The position numbers and the translations under genes are program-made. 64,000 bases of DNA from the NCBI GenBank assembly GCA_000785145.2, contig JSZA02000019.1, positions 1 through 64,000 of the forward strand. The letters are read 5' to 3'. Shown piece by piece: positions 1 to 8,033 of the stretch. This DNA comes from Candidatus Thiomargarita nelsonii (GTDB taxonomy: Bacteria; Pseudomonadota; Gammaproteobacteria; Beggiatoales; Beggiatoaceae). The stretch's first letter is position 1; each line of letters begins with the position of its first letter. A model generated the notes under the pieces. It was not told the DNA's origin, ran no database searches, and was given only the letters and a program-made list of their open reading frames with translations.

Positions 1-34
1 GCCCTAGTGGTTGCCCTTAACGAAGGTGGCATTG

Positions 35-302
35 CATTGTAGGGTGGGTAACGTCTTTTTGTTACCCACCAGCCCACGACGACACAACCGCCAAGGAAAA
101 CACCGTATATAAATAAATTAAGGTAGAAAGAATTTAAGAAGAGATAAGTCAAAACAGATTCAAAATGCTATGTGCGACTCTTTTATATATAGAGACTTTC
201 TTTGAGCAGCGTATCCACCTTAATTACGGTGTTTTCCTTGGCATAATGGCGTTGTGTCGTGGGCTGGTGGGTAACAAAAAGACGTTACCCACCCTACAAT
301 AT
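35..302. repeat. Long inverted repeat
   Basis: The arms lie at about 35-122 and 212-302. Each contains a GTAGGGTGGGTAACG stretch, a GTTACCCACC stretch and a shared GGAAAACACCGT block, and the two are near-perfect reverse complements about 90 bp apart. A gtgggt...acccac pair inside each arm gives an extra hairpin. No transposase is visible between the arms. The right-hand end of another repeat (gtggcattg) lies at about 26-36. Confidence 0.75.
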
Positions 303-332
303 CTCCCAACAGCATTGCTTTTTAAATGCAAA

Positions 333-453
333 CCGTGTCGTTTTGTTTTTTTAGGCAAATTTAATAATCGCCTCAAAAAAAATGTAATGGCTCATTTTTT
401 AAAATCGCCTTAAAAAGGCTCGAAGCCCATTAAAAAAAAACAAAACGACACGG
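333..453. repeat. Inverted repeat with 20-bp arms
   Basis: The perfect 20-bp arms lie at 333-352 (ccgtgtcgttttgttttttt) and 434-453. The spacer holds aaaaatgtaat and aaggc repeats and no convincing gene. A tract at about 130-170 (atttaagaagagataagtc) recurs at about 459-500 in slightly changed form and, inverted, at about 13565-13590, so this block is made of dispersed repeats. Confidence 0.7.
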
Positions 454-651
454 ATTACATTTAAGAAGGGATAAATCAAAACCGATTTAAAATGCTATTT
501 TTTCGAGCCAGCAAGCGTAGTCCTACGCTCGCTATTTCTTTAAGAAATAGGATTTCAAAATACTTTTGTTGCTCGAATTATTTGAAAAAAGTTAATAGTA
601 CGGAGATGAGATGTGATAAAATCATTTCTTAATTGTCACGCCAGGTGTCGT

Positions 652-794
652 GATCGCTTGCGCGTATTAAAGCCTAACGATCAAGAAATTCTTACATGTC
701 CAACTTAGGGCGTGCTAAAATTGTCATCAGCAATTACCACGCTTTTATGCTCCGAGATAAAATCAGTGCCGCTAAACTCACTAAAAATATTTAA
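652..794 (+). pseudogene. Remnant of a type III restriction (Res) subunit
   Basis: Two adjacent frames carry pieces of a recognisable protein. Bases 652-700 read DRLRVLKPND, and bases 702-794 read NLGRAKIVISNYHAF followed by MLRDKISAAKLTKNI and a stop. In type III Res/DEAD helicases the order DRLRVL.PND...LG.AKIVI.NYHAF.LR lies in the helicase domain (family knowledge from memory). A stop and a frame change separate the pieces here and nothing else of the gene remains. The nearby mod gene makes a decayed type III system likely. The assignment is fairly sure; the original boundaries are not visible. Confidence 0.65.
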
Positions 795-810
795 CGAGAG
801 CGAGAGGCTT

Positions 811-1083
811 ATGAAAAAGGTTGACACAAAAATGGACGAACTTCGCCCTGAGTATGATCTTGAGAGCTTGCAGGTAAGGAAATTCGGTCCTGAACGAAAG
901 AGATTCGGAGGATGTACTGTGCAATTAGGACCTGATGTAGCAGAAGTGTTTCCAAATTCTGAATCGGTAAATGAAGCGCTACGATTTTTGATTAGAATTA
1001 CTAGAGAAACAAAGCTCACTTTTCCTAATCCAGGAGAGCATAAAATTTCATACCATCCGCCAATAGCAGAAGCTCATGGCTAA
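811..1083 (+). CDS. Small conserved protein, possible antitoxin-like
   Basis: This 90-residue protein starts MKKVDTKMDELRPEYDLESL. The ATG at 811 follows an AGAGGCTT stretch and was chosen over an in-frame start at 712, because the upstream codons overlap the Res remnant. The pattern EYDL...DVAEVFPNSESVNEALRFLI resembles small proteins common in cyanobacteria and sulfur bacteria that are often found beside toxin genes; this is recognition from memory. No toxin gene lies next to it. The gene sits between the Res remnant and the methyltransferase. The function is unknown, and the last 20 residues may be non-conserved. Confidence 0.6.
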   Translation: MKKVDTKMDELRPEYDLESLQVRKFGPERKRFGGCTVQLGPDVAEVFPNSESVNEALRFLIRITRETKLTFPNPGEHKISYHPPIAEAHG

Positions 1084-1282
1084 AGCAAGCGTCGGGTGCG
1101 TAGGACGCACCCTACTTGCTTTGTTTAAAAAATAGTATTCTATCAATCGCCATAGTATCAAACTTGTGGTTGATTTTCTCGTTCCAGCGTTAAGCGTAGG
1201 GTGCGTCCTGGGCACAAATGAAGCTCAATGTGGATAAATCAGACGTGACAAGACGGTGCGTAGGACGCACCCTACAATCCAG
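1084..1282. repeat. Hairpin repeats of the GTAGGGTGCGT family
   Basis: A 37-bp hairpin occupies 1084-1120 (agcaagcgtcgggtgcg and its complement). A longer copy at about 1193-1282 has arms around a spacer containing tgtggataaatcagacgtg. The same spacer recurs at about 9756 and, inverted and diverged, near 12850. This 300-base stretch upstream of the methyltransferase holds nothing else recognisable. Confidence 0.75.
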
Positions 1283-1324
1283 GCGGAGCGAACTTTATCC
1301 CTTATTATAAACAATCCCTGTATT

Positions 1325-1405
1325 ATGCCAAGAAAAAAACCAGCCCCAAAACCAATCCAAATAGACAGCATCAAACACGAATCCCGCGCCACCATAAGAA
1401 AATGA
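1325..1405 (+). CDS. Detached N-terminal leader of the methyltransferase
   Basis: This 26-codon frame begins MPRKKPAPKPIQIDSIKHES, and its stop TGA overlaps the ATG of the methyltransferase gene (ATGA). In related Mod proteins I recall a leader of the type KKP..I.IDSIKHKD.R.NIPTEELR placed in the same reading frame ahead of the YPR.P.L.PQL.WKGKDEQD segment. Here the leader is out of frame with the main gene and the NIPTEELR part is missing. A short deletion has probably split the gene. The ATGA overlap could still allow coupled translation of the main part. Confidence 0.55.
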   Translation: MPRKKPAPKPIQIDSIKHESRATIRK

Positions 1406-3921
1406 AACTATACCCCCGAAAACCTGACTTAGAACCTCAACTAATCTGGAAAGGCAAAGACGAGCAAGACAACCAAGACATCCCAATCTTGCCAATCTAC
1501 ACACAAGAAAAAATTCACCCGCAGGCAATTATTCAAGATATTCGGGAAACCGCCAAAAAAGATCAGCCCGGTACAATTGACTTATTTGGTAATGACATCA
1601 ATATCAAATTTTATCAACACCAACAGCAAAATCGCCTGATTTTAGGAGATTCCCTGCAAATCATGGCATCGCTTGCTGAAAAAGAGGGGCTAAAAGGCAA
1701 AGTCCAGATGATTTATATTGATCCGCCTTACGGGATAAATTTTGACAACTATTGGATCGTTCGCACCCGAAAGGTAAAAAATAGCAAAGCTCATATCATC
1801 AAGCAACCGGAGCAGATAAAAGCCTTTCGGGATACTTGGGAATTAGGGATACATTCTTATTTGGCTTATATGCGCGACAGGCTTATCGTCGCTCGGGAAT
1901 TATTGACAGAAACTGGAAGTGTGTTTGTGCAGATTGGGGATGAGAACGTGCATCTTATCAGGTGCTTGATGGATGAAGTTTTTGGGAAAGAGAATTTTGT
2001 TTCTCAAATTTCATTTCGTAGAAAGACGAACGCTATAAATCCAAAATACTTAGGAGTCGTCAATGACTACATCATTTTTTATGCGAAAAGTATTGAAAGT
2101 TTAAAATACAACAAATTGTTCAAAAAACAACACCTTATTCTTGGTAAAAATTGGAATAATGTTGCACTACCTAATGGAGAAAAAAGAAAGCTAACAAAAG
2201 ATGAAATTCACAACTCATCTCTGGATGAATCAAGAATTTTTGCATCTTATAAACTCGCGCCCGCTGGTTTTAAAAAAAATGCGACGTTTTCTATTCAATA
2301 CCAGGGCAAAAATTATAAACCGCCATCAAACGCGGGTACTAGAAGTTGGAAAATCAATGAAATTGGAATGAAAAGACTTATTCACTCGGACCGTATTTTA
2401 CCAGAAGAGACTTTAAGATTTATAGCCTATTTTCATGACTTTCCCTATCTAGAAATTGATCATTCTTGGGAAGAAATGACTTTTGCACGAGATAAATATT
2501 ATGTTGTTCAAACGGCAGAAGAAACGGTTAAACGTTGCATCCTAATGACAACCGAACCCGGCGACATCGTCCTCGATCCAACCTGCGGCTCAGGCACCAC
2601 CGCCTACGTAGCCGAACAATGGGGCAGACGCTGGATAACCTGCGACACCTCACGAGTCGCCATCGCACAAGCCCGTACTAGACTAATGTCCGCAAAATAC
2701 CCCGACTACCAACTAAAAAAGCGCGACATAAAACAAGGCTTCAACTACAAAACAGTCCCCCACATCACCCTACAAGGCATAGCCAACAACGACCAAATAG
2801 ACACCATTCACAGCAAATGGCAAACAAAACTACAACCCATACAAAAACAACTAAACACCCAACTCAAACAAAAATGGCAAGAATGGGAAATCCCCAGAGA
2901 ACCAGAAAAAGACTGGACCAAAAAGGCTAAAGATTTATTGGCACAATGGTGGGAATTAAGACAACAACGCCAAAAGGAAATAGATGACACAATTGCCAAA
3001 CACGCAGACACCGAAACCCTTTACGATCAACCAATTGAAGACAAAAAACGGATACGAGTCACAGGACCATTTACCGTCGAAAGCCTCTCACCGCATAGAA
3101 CGCTCAATGCCAGCGTAGAAAAAAGCAAAGCTGACACCATGATACTAGACAACCTCAAAAGAGCCGGCGTACAAAATACAAACAAAAATGAACGCCTAAA
3201 ATTTGATCGCCTAGAACCCTACGCCAGCAACTGGATACATGCCGAAGGCTCATACACAGACAAACAAAACAAAATAAAAACCGTCGCCGTATACATAGGC
3301 TCAGAACATAGCACCGTCTCACCTCAGCAAATAAAAGAAGCCGCAAAAGAAGCCGTAAAAGGACGCGGATTTGACATACTCATTGTCTGTGGAATAGCAT
3401 TTGATCCCCACGTATCAGAAGAAACCAAACGTTACGGCAAAAAACTAACCATACTACCAACCAAGATCAACCCAGACTTAACAATGGGCGAAGACTTGCT
3501 CAAAAAAACCAGCACCGGCAACCTGTTTATGATATTTGGCGAGCCAGACATACAACCAATTGATCCCCAAACCGACAAACTCAAACCACTAAAAAACGGA
3601 CAATATCAAATAGAAATTTTAGGAATAGACATCTATGATCCAACAACAGGAGACATAAAATCACATAACACCAACAAAATTGCCTGCTGGTTTATAGACA
3701 CCAATTACAACGAAGAAAGTTTTTTTATCAGACACGCCTATTTTTGCGGAGTTGACGATCCCTATAAAAAGCTCAAAAGAGCACTAAAAGCCGAGATAAA
3801 CGAAACCGCTTGGTTAAATGCCACAAAGAGTCGTCCATTTAACAAACCGGAGACTGGAAAAATCGCAGTCAAAGTGATTAACCACTATGGCGATGAAGTT
3901 TTGAAAGTTTTTGGGGTTTAA
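1402..3921 (+). CDS. Type III-like adenine-specific DNA methyltransferase (Mod)
   Basis: This 839-residue protein would methylate adenine in DNA using S-adenosylmethionine. The catalytic motif IV DPPYGI lies at residues 107-112 and the SAM-binding motif LDPTCGSGTT at about 391-400. That order (IV before I) marks the beta class typical of type III Mod subunits. The stretch between, about residues 190-360, has a different flavour and is the probable target-recognition domain. The long C-terminal part (residues 440-839) is lysine-rich and ends cleanly at a terminator. The N-terminus YPRKPDLEPQLIWKGKDEQD normally follows a leader that is found here in another frame at 1325-1405. No intact restriction subunit is adjacent, only a remnant at 652-794, so it is an orphan methylase in this window. 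Confidence 0.85.
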   Translation: MKLYPRKPDLEPQLIWKGKDEQDNQDIPILPIYTQEKIHPQAIIQDIRETAKKDQPGTIDLFGNDINIKFYQHQQQNRLILGDSLQIMASLAEKEGLKGKVQMIYIDPPYGINFDNYWIVRTRKVKNSKAHIIKQPEQIKAFRDTWELGIHSYLAYMRDRLIVARELLTETGSVFVQIGDENVHLIRCLMDEVFGKENFVSQISFRRKTNAINPKYLGVVNDYIIFYAKSIESLKYNKLFKKQHLILGKNWNNVALPNGEKRKLTKDEIHNSSLDESRIFASYKLAPAGFKKNATFSIQYQGKNYKPPSNAGTRSWKINEIGMKRLIHSDRILPEETLRFIAYFHDFPYLEIDHSWEEMTFARDKYYVVQTAEETVKRCILMTTEPGDIVLDPTCGSGTTAYVAEQWGRRWITCDTSRVAIAQARTRLMSAKYPDYQLKKRDIKQGFNYKTVPHITLQGIANNDQIDTIHSKWQTKLQPIQKQLNTQLKQKWQEWEIPREPEKDWTKKAKDLLAQWWELRQQRQKEIDDTIAKHADTETLYDQPIEDKKRIRVTGPFTVESLSPHRTLNASVEKSKADTMILDNLKRAGVQNTNKNERLKFDRLEPYASNWIHAEGSYTDKQNKIKTVAVYIGSEHSTVSPQQIKEAAKEAVKGRGFDILIVCGIAFDPHVSEETKRYGKKLTILPTKINPDLTMGEDLLKKTSTGNLFMIFGEPDIQPIDPQTDKLKPLKNGQYQIEILGIDIYDPTTGDIKSHNTNKIACWFIDTNYNEESFFIRHAYFCGVDDPYKKLKRALKAEINETAWLNATKSRPFNKPETGKIAVKVINHYGDEVLKVFGV

Positions 3922-3932
3922 GCAGAGTGCCC

Positions 3933-3969
3933 AAAAATCCTATTTCTTCAAGAAATAGGATTTTTTTTT
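3933..3969 (+). terminator. Hairpin terminator after mod
   Basis: The perfect palindrome aaatcctatttctt/aagaaataggattt is followed by a run of T. It starts 11 bases past the mod stop. The same stem recurs at 47199 and 48521 and partly at about 520-550, so it is a dispersed terminator-like repeat. Confidence 0.75.
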
Positions 3970-4148
3970 AGCTCAAAAAGCCTAACACAATTTCTGAAAC
4001 CGTCAATTTAATAACAGTGCCTGACATTTTTAAGTCACATACGGGTGGTTCATGGCTCGATTTTTCTGAAGTCTAATGTTACCATAATTGGCATATTTTT
4101 TGCTAATAAAAAATACTGATAAAGGCAAAATAAAAAGGAATATTTCAG

Positions 4149-5150
4149 ATGAACAACGCAAAACAATCAATACTAAATACTCGGCGCTGCACTCTTTCAA
4201 AATTTGACCGCGCCCCGCAGCGCCGTTGGGTTTACCTACTATTTGCCAGTTTACTAACCAGTCTGACCACGCAAGCCGAAGTGACTGTGACAAAAGCTAA
4301 TCAATGGGGCAGTGGATTATATTTTGACGTATTTGTTGCTGATGACTATCTATATGCAGCCACTGGCACGACGGGTTTAGATATAATTAACATTAGCAAC
4401 CCCGCCAAACCGATATGGGTTGGCAACTATGATACAGCCGGTTTAGTTTGGAGTGTAGCAGTAGCTGGCACGGATGGTGAAGACGGCTTGATAGTGATTG
4501 ATATCAGCAAACCCGCGACACCGAAACAAGTTGGTCAATATGACACCTCAGGCTCGGCTTATGGCGTGGCGGTAGTTGGTAACTATGCCTTCGTAGCGGA
4601 TTATATGGCAGGCTTACAAGTGATTGATATCAGTAACCCAGCCGCACCGAAATTGATTGAGAACCATGATACTGTAGGTTTGGCTGTCGACGTAGCAGTC
4701 GCTGGCAACTACGCCTTTGTGGCGGATGGCGAAGCCGGTTTGCAAATGATTGATATCAGCAATCCCGCTACACCAAAACTGATTAGCAACTATGATACTG
4801 CGGGATCGGCACAGGGCGTGGCGGTAGCTGGCAACTACGCTTTCGTGGCGGATTATAGTGGCGGATTGCAAGTGATAGATATCAGCAACCCAGCCATACC
4901 GATATTCGTTAGTGGCTATGATACTGAGGGATCAGCTTATGGCGTGACAGTAGCTGGTGACTACGCTTTCGTGGCGGATAGAACCAGCGGCTTGCAAATA
5001 ATCAACATCAGCAACCCCGCAACACCGAAATTAGCGGGCAGCTATGATACTGCGGGTTATGCCCAGGGCGTAGCGGTAGCTGGCAATTATGCATTCGTGG
5101 CGGATTATACGGACGGTTTACAGGTCATCGAACTCATGCCAATCATCTAA
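4149..5150 (+). CDS. Secreted LVIVD-repeat beta-propeller protein
   Basis: The 333-residue protein begins with a long basic leader and a hydrophobic run (WVYLLFASLLTSLTTQAEV) that looks like a signal peptide cleaved after TQA. It is followed by about seven repeats of roughly 42 residues of the form GLQVIDISNPA.PK....YDTAG.A.GVAVAGNYAFVAD. These are LVIVD repeats, which form propellers at cell surfaces. The second repeat has lost its NYAFVAD strand, so one blade is shortened. An AAGGA sequence precedes the ATG by eight bases. The gene stands alone. A ligand or function cannot be read from the sequence. Confidence 0.85.
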   Translation: MNNAKQSILNTRRCTLSKFDRAPQRRWVYLLFASLLTSLTTQAEVTVTKANQWGSGLYFDVFVADDYLYAATGTTGLDIINISNPAKPIWVGNYDTAGLVWSVAVAGTDGEDGLIVIDISKPATPKQVGQYDTSGSAYGVAVVGNYAFVADYMAGLQVIDISNPAAPKLIENHDTVGLAVDVAVAGNYAFVADGEAGLQMIDISNPATPKLISNYDTAGSAQGVAVAGNYAFVADYSGGLQVIDISNPAIPIFVSGYDTEGSAYGVTVAGDYAFVADRTSGLQIINISNPATPKLAGSYDTAGYAQGVAVAGNYAFVADYTDGLQVIELMPII

Positions 5151-5162
5151 GTACTTTTTTAA

Positions 5163-5189
5163 GGAGTCCAAGATTTATCTTGGGCGTCC
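5163..5189. repeat. GGAGTCCAAGATTTATCTTGG palindromic repeat
   Basis: This small palindrome recurs at 17213, 20749, 26710, 44414, 46399 and 56996, and as the variant ccaaagctttagctttgg at 9840-10140, 25520 and 41748. It lies just past the stop of the LVIVD gene. The following 200 bases hold more repeat remnants (cgttcccacgcgagg, gcaccgctctgcggtgcg) and no gene. Confidence 0.75.
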
Positions 5190-5395
5190 AAAATAAATTT
5201 TCCTCGTTCCCACGCGAGGCAAAGGAATGCCTGTTTGCACCGCTCTGCGGTGCGTCCTTGAATGCATTCCGCCGCGCACTCCACTCTCTTAGACAGAATT
5301 TATTAAATAATTGATTTAATTGCTTTAATCATTAAACGCCCCAAAGGGCAACCACTAGTGCAGGAGGGCGGAAATTTCCATACCACTCTGGTGGT

Positions 5396-5449
5396 CAATG
5401 CCATTAAGTATCGCGACAAAACCATACATGTCGGCACGATATGGCATTG
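5396..5449. mobile_element. 54-bp miniature element with 11-bp target duplication
   Basis: The element starts caatgccattaag and ends atggcattg. It is flanked on both sides by the identical 11-mer actctggtggt (5385-5395 and 5450-5460). It has the same left end and the same duplication length as the elements at 12572, 21211 and 53883, but only 54 bp lie between the duplications. It has no coding capacity. It is the smallest member of the family seen here. Confidence 0.8.
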
Positions 5450-5612
5450 ACTCTGGTGGTGGAATCTAGCTCAAAAAAACATTTAGACTGTATGACATTA
5501 TGTTATAGTGATGCAACCCTGATTAAAAAATCACTTGATGCTTTTGTTATTTTGTCTTTTTGGGTACCTCATTTCCTTTAAATCATGGTTCAGACACTTT
5601 CGACAAAACATT

Positions 5613-6734
5613 ATGGAAATACAACGTATTAAATTCGATGATCATAAAGAACATTGGCATCTAACTGAAACACATTTCGATCATTTTAACCTGTTAGTGG
5701 GTATTTCAGGAGTGGGTAAAACACTGATTACAGAAGTCATTAAACTAATTTGCCAAGTGGCAACCTCTAATGATTATCAATTAGAGGGTATAGAATGGAA
5801 TATCCGTTTCGTCCATGAAGAACAAGAATATGAATGGGAATTGAAAAGTGCTTTGATAAAGGCGGATGCTTTAATTCGTCTCCAATCGGTGAAAACACAA
5901 ATTGTTTATGAAAAAGTGTTTAATGCCACAACACAAGAAATCATTGCGGAACGTTCTAAGGACTTGTTTTGGTTTAAACAAGAAAATATTAATCCAACCC
6001 TTAACAAACATGAAAGTATCCTTACCCTGTTTTCAGAAGAAAAAACGATTTCTACTATTTGTAAAGCCTTTCAAAGCGTTATTTTTAGTGACTTAGAAAA
6101 TCCTCATTCACGTCTTGGTTTTTCATCACCTGTTGATTTTGATACCATCACGTTCAAAGAACTCAAAAAAACATTCATTAAAGGCCCATTATTGGTCAAA
6201 GCGTTTTTTTTGCAAAAGTTTTATCCCGATAAATTGACTGAGATCAAACAATATATTATCAGTCTCTTTCCTTCAATTGAAGATATAAGAGTCGAGTTAA
6301 CTGAAGACAACCAGCAAAATTATAAATTATCTTTTCGCTTTAAAGAAAAGGAGACCAATCATTGGATACCAATGAATCGAATGTCATCTGGGATGTTTCG
6401 TACCTTGAGCCATCTCATTGAAATCTCTATGGCACCGGCAGGCAGTGTTATTATCATTGACGAGTTTGAAAATAGTCTTGGCATTAACTGTATGCCAGAT
6501 TTAGTCGCTTTTATATTGAGCCGCGCCCCGGATTTGCAATTTATTATCACTAGCCACCATCCTTATATTATTAACAATATTCCTTGGCAAACTTGGAAAT
6601 TAGTCAAACGACAAAAAAATAGAGTCAGTATCAATCATGCCAAGGATATTCCAGAATTGAGTGATGAAGAATCTTTCCATGAAAAATTTATTCAGTTGAT
6701 CAATTCTTCTGATTATAGGAAAGGTGTGTTATGA
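5613..6734 (+). CDS. AAA/ABC-type ATPase of a two-gene defence-like pair
   Basis: This 373-residue P-loop ATPase has its Walker A at residues 30-37 (GISGVGKT), a signature-like SSGMFRTL, Walker B VIIIDEFEN at about 279-287 and a TSHHPYII switch histidine. This is the OLD/RecF-like arrangement of AAA_15/AAA_21 ATPases. The start MEIQRIKFDD at 5613 was preferred to an in-frame start at 5535, because the extra 26 residues are a hydrophobic non-conserved tail; no strong ribosome site supports either. Its stop overlaps the next gene by four bases (ATGA). Such ATPases paired with a TOPRIM-like partner are typical of phage-defence modules; that role is inferred. Confidence 0.75.
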   Translation: MEIQRIKFDDHKEHWHLTETHFDHFNLLVGISGVGKTLITEVIKLICQVATSNDYQLEGIEWNIRFVHEEQEYEWELKSALIKADALIRLQSVKTQIVYEKVFNATTQEIIAERSKDLFWFKQENINPTLNKHESILTLFSEEKTISTICKAFQSVIFSDLENPHSRLGFSSPVDFDTITFKELKKTFIKGPLLVKAFFLQKFYPDKLTEIKQYIISLFPSIEDIRVELTEDNQQNYKLSFRFKEKETNHWIPMNRMSSGMFRTLSHLIEISMAPAGSVIIIDEFENSLGINCMPDLVAFILSRAPDLQFIITSHHPYIINNIPWQTWKLVKRQKNRVSINHAKDIPELSDEESFHEKFIQLINSSDYRKGVL

Positions 6735-7438
6735 ATTTATATTTTTTGGTTGAGGGCGAAACTGAACGGAAAGTTTACGAAAAATGGGTGCAATATCAGT
6801 TTCCTCACTTAAAGTTAGTCGAACGTATCAAAGACATTCAATCCAATAGCTACTATATTGTGTCAGGCGGCGGTATTCCTGCTATTATTGATCGCATAGA
6901 AAATGCTTTTAAAGAAATAAAATATCATGGTATCTTTGACCATTTTTTGATTTGCTTAGATTCAGAACAATTGCCTTATGCTGTGAGTTTTCGTAGGATA
7001 GCTGATAAAATTTTAGAAATACAAAATAAAATTGACAAAAAACATTCCTTTAAAACCCATATTATTATGCAACACTGTTGTATAGAAACATGGTTTTTGG
7101 GACACCAAAAGATGCTGCGTAGAAACCTTACGAATTCAGAACTGATAAAATATAAGAAATTCTATGATGTGAGTCAGTTTGATCCAGAATTAATGGAATA
7201 TCCACCCGGTTATTTGACTAAGGCAAGTTTTCACCTAAGATACCTACAAGAAATGCTGAAAGAACATAATATGGATAATAAAAACAGACAGATGATTTAC
7301 ACCAAAAATAACCCATTTATTGTTATCAAAGATGCACATTATCTTAATGCGCTAAAAGAACGTTGTGAAACCACAACACATTTGTCTAGTTTGAAATATC
7401 TTTTAGATATTTGGCATGATTTTGGGCATAAAGTTTAA
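6731..7438 (+). CDS. TOPRIM-like effector paired with the ATPase
   Basis: The 235-residue protein starts MNLYFLVEGETER. The VEGETE acidic motif (residues 7-12), the later LICLDSEQ (about 72-79) and the CIETWFLG segment (about 116-123) match the layout of DUF4276 or TOPRIM-like proteins that accompany AAA ATPases. In TOPRIM folds the first glutamate and the D-x-(D/E) pair bind metal. The four-base overlap with the ATPase gene implies co-translation. A role as a nuclease switched on by the ATPase, as in OLD or PARIS systems, is inferred. The family name is tentative. Confidence 0.65.
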   Translation: MNLYFLVEGETERKVYEKWVQYQFPHLKLVERIKDIQSNSYYIVSGGGIPAIIDRIENAFKEIKYHGIFDHFLICLDSEQLPYAVSFRRIADKILEIQNKIDKKHSFKTHIIMQHCCIETWFLGHQKMLRRNLTNSELIKYKKFYDVSQFDPELMEYPPGYLTKASFHLRYLQEMLKEHNMDNKNRQMIYTKNNPFIVIKDAHYLNALKERCETTTHLSSLKYLLDIWHDFGHKV

Positions 7439-7472
7439 GCAACTCATTATTTATTATTTTTATAAGTTAAGA

Positions 7473-7558
7473 GGGCAACCATAAAGGATTGCCCCTACAG
7501 ACCGTTATATTACGTAGGGGGGGATTTCAATCCCTTGCCCTTAACTTAATGGCATTGA
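7473..7558. repeat. Hairpin repeat (gggcaacc...) with element right end
   Basis: gggcaaccataaaggattgcccctac pairs with a degenerate caatcccttgccc arm about 50 bases on. It is followed at 7536-7555 by cttaacttaatggcattg, the right end of the CAATGCC element family. The matching left end is degenerate, so no duplication can be shown. Confidence 0.55.
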
Positions 7559-7589
7559 GTTAAACAACACCATGCCCTCGGTGCCTCGC

Positions 7590-7945
7590 GCTTTGATGCC
7601 ATCATTACCACTTTGAAAGCCTTAAAAATCGCCCCCTCTCGCTTGTTGCTCATTTCAGATGCGGTTATCACGGCAGGTGAAACTTCAGCGACTCAATTGA
7701 CAGCGCAATTGAAAACCATTGATTGGCTAGAAAGGGTCGAGATTTTGATGCCGCTTTTCATCAAGAAATAATCAATCTATCCATAAAAGAGCGGGTACTT
7801 TCTCCCTATACTGCGCTGCTCATTTTGGAAACGGAAAACGACTACCAACGCTACATACAATATTGACCGTCAAGGCTTAACGGATATTTTAACGATACCT
7901 GAATCGCCAGCGTTTAGCACAATTTTTCTGAAAGAACGGATTGGG
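7590..7945 (+). pseudogene. Remnant of a VIT/VWA-domain protein
   Basis: Frames on the plus strand read LKIAPSRLLLISDAVIT, then KERVLSPYTALLILETENDYQRY, then NIDRQGLTDILTIPESPAF, separated by stops and frame changes. The SPYTALLILETE.DYQRY pattern resembles the C-terminal part of VIT/von Willebrand factor A proteins (from memory). No start codon or intact domain remains. It is cut on the left by the repeat at 7473-7558 and ends near a hairpin terminator. Confidence 0.45.
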
Positions 7946-7950
7946 ATCGT

Positions 7951-7983
7951 AGAAATCCGATTTTTTCAAAAAATCGGATTTCT
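7951..7983. terminator. Hairpin terminator-like palindrome
   Basis: The perfect palindrome agaaatccgatttttt/aaaaaatcggatttct follows the VIT/VWA remnant and precedes the convergent pseudogene at 8034. Confidence 0.6.
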
Positions 7984-8033
7984 TAGCTGAGGGGAATTCG
8001 CTGTACTATCCAAAATAAATTTTGGACTCCTGA

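Noticed and set aside
1295..1528. Minus-strand reading frame over the start of mod
   Set aside because: It is the antisense shadow of the methyltransferase coding sequence with no recognisable content.
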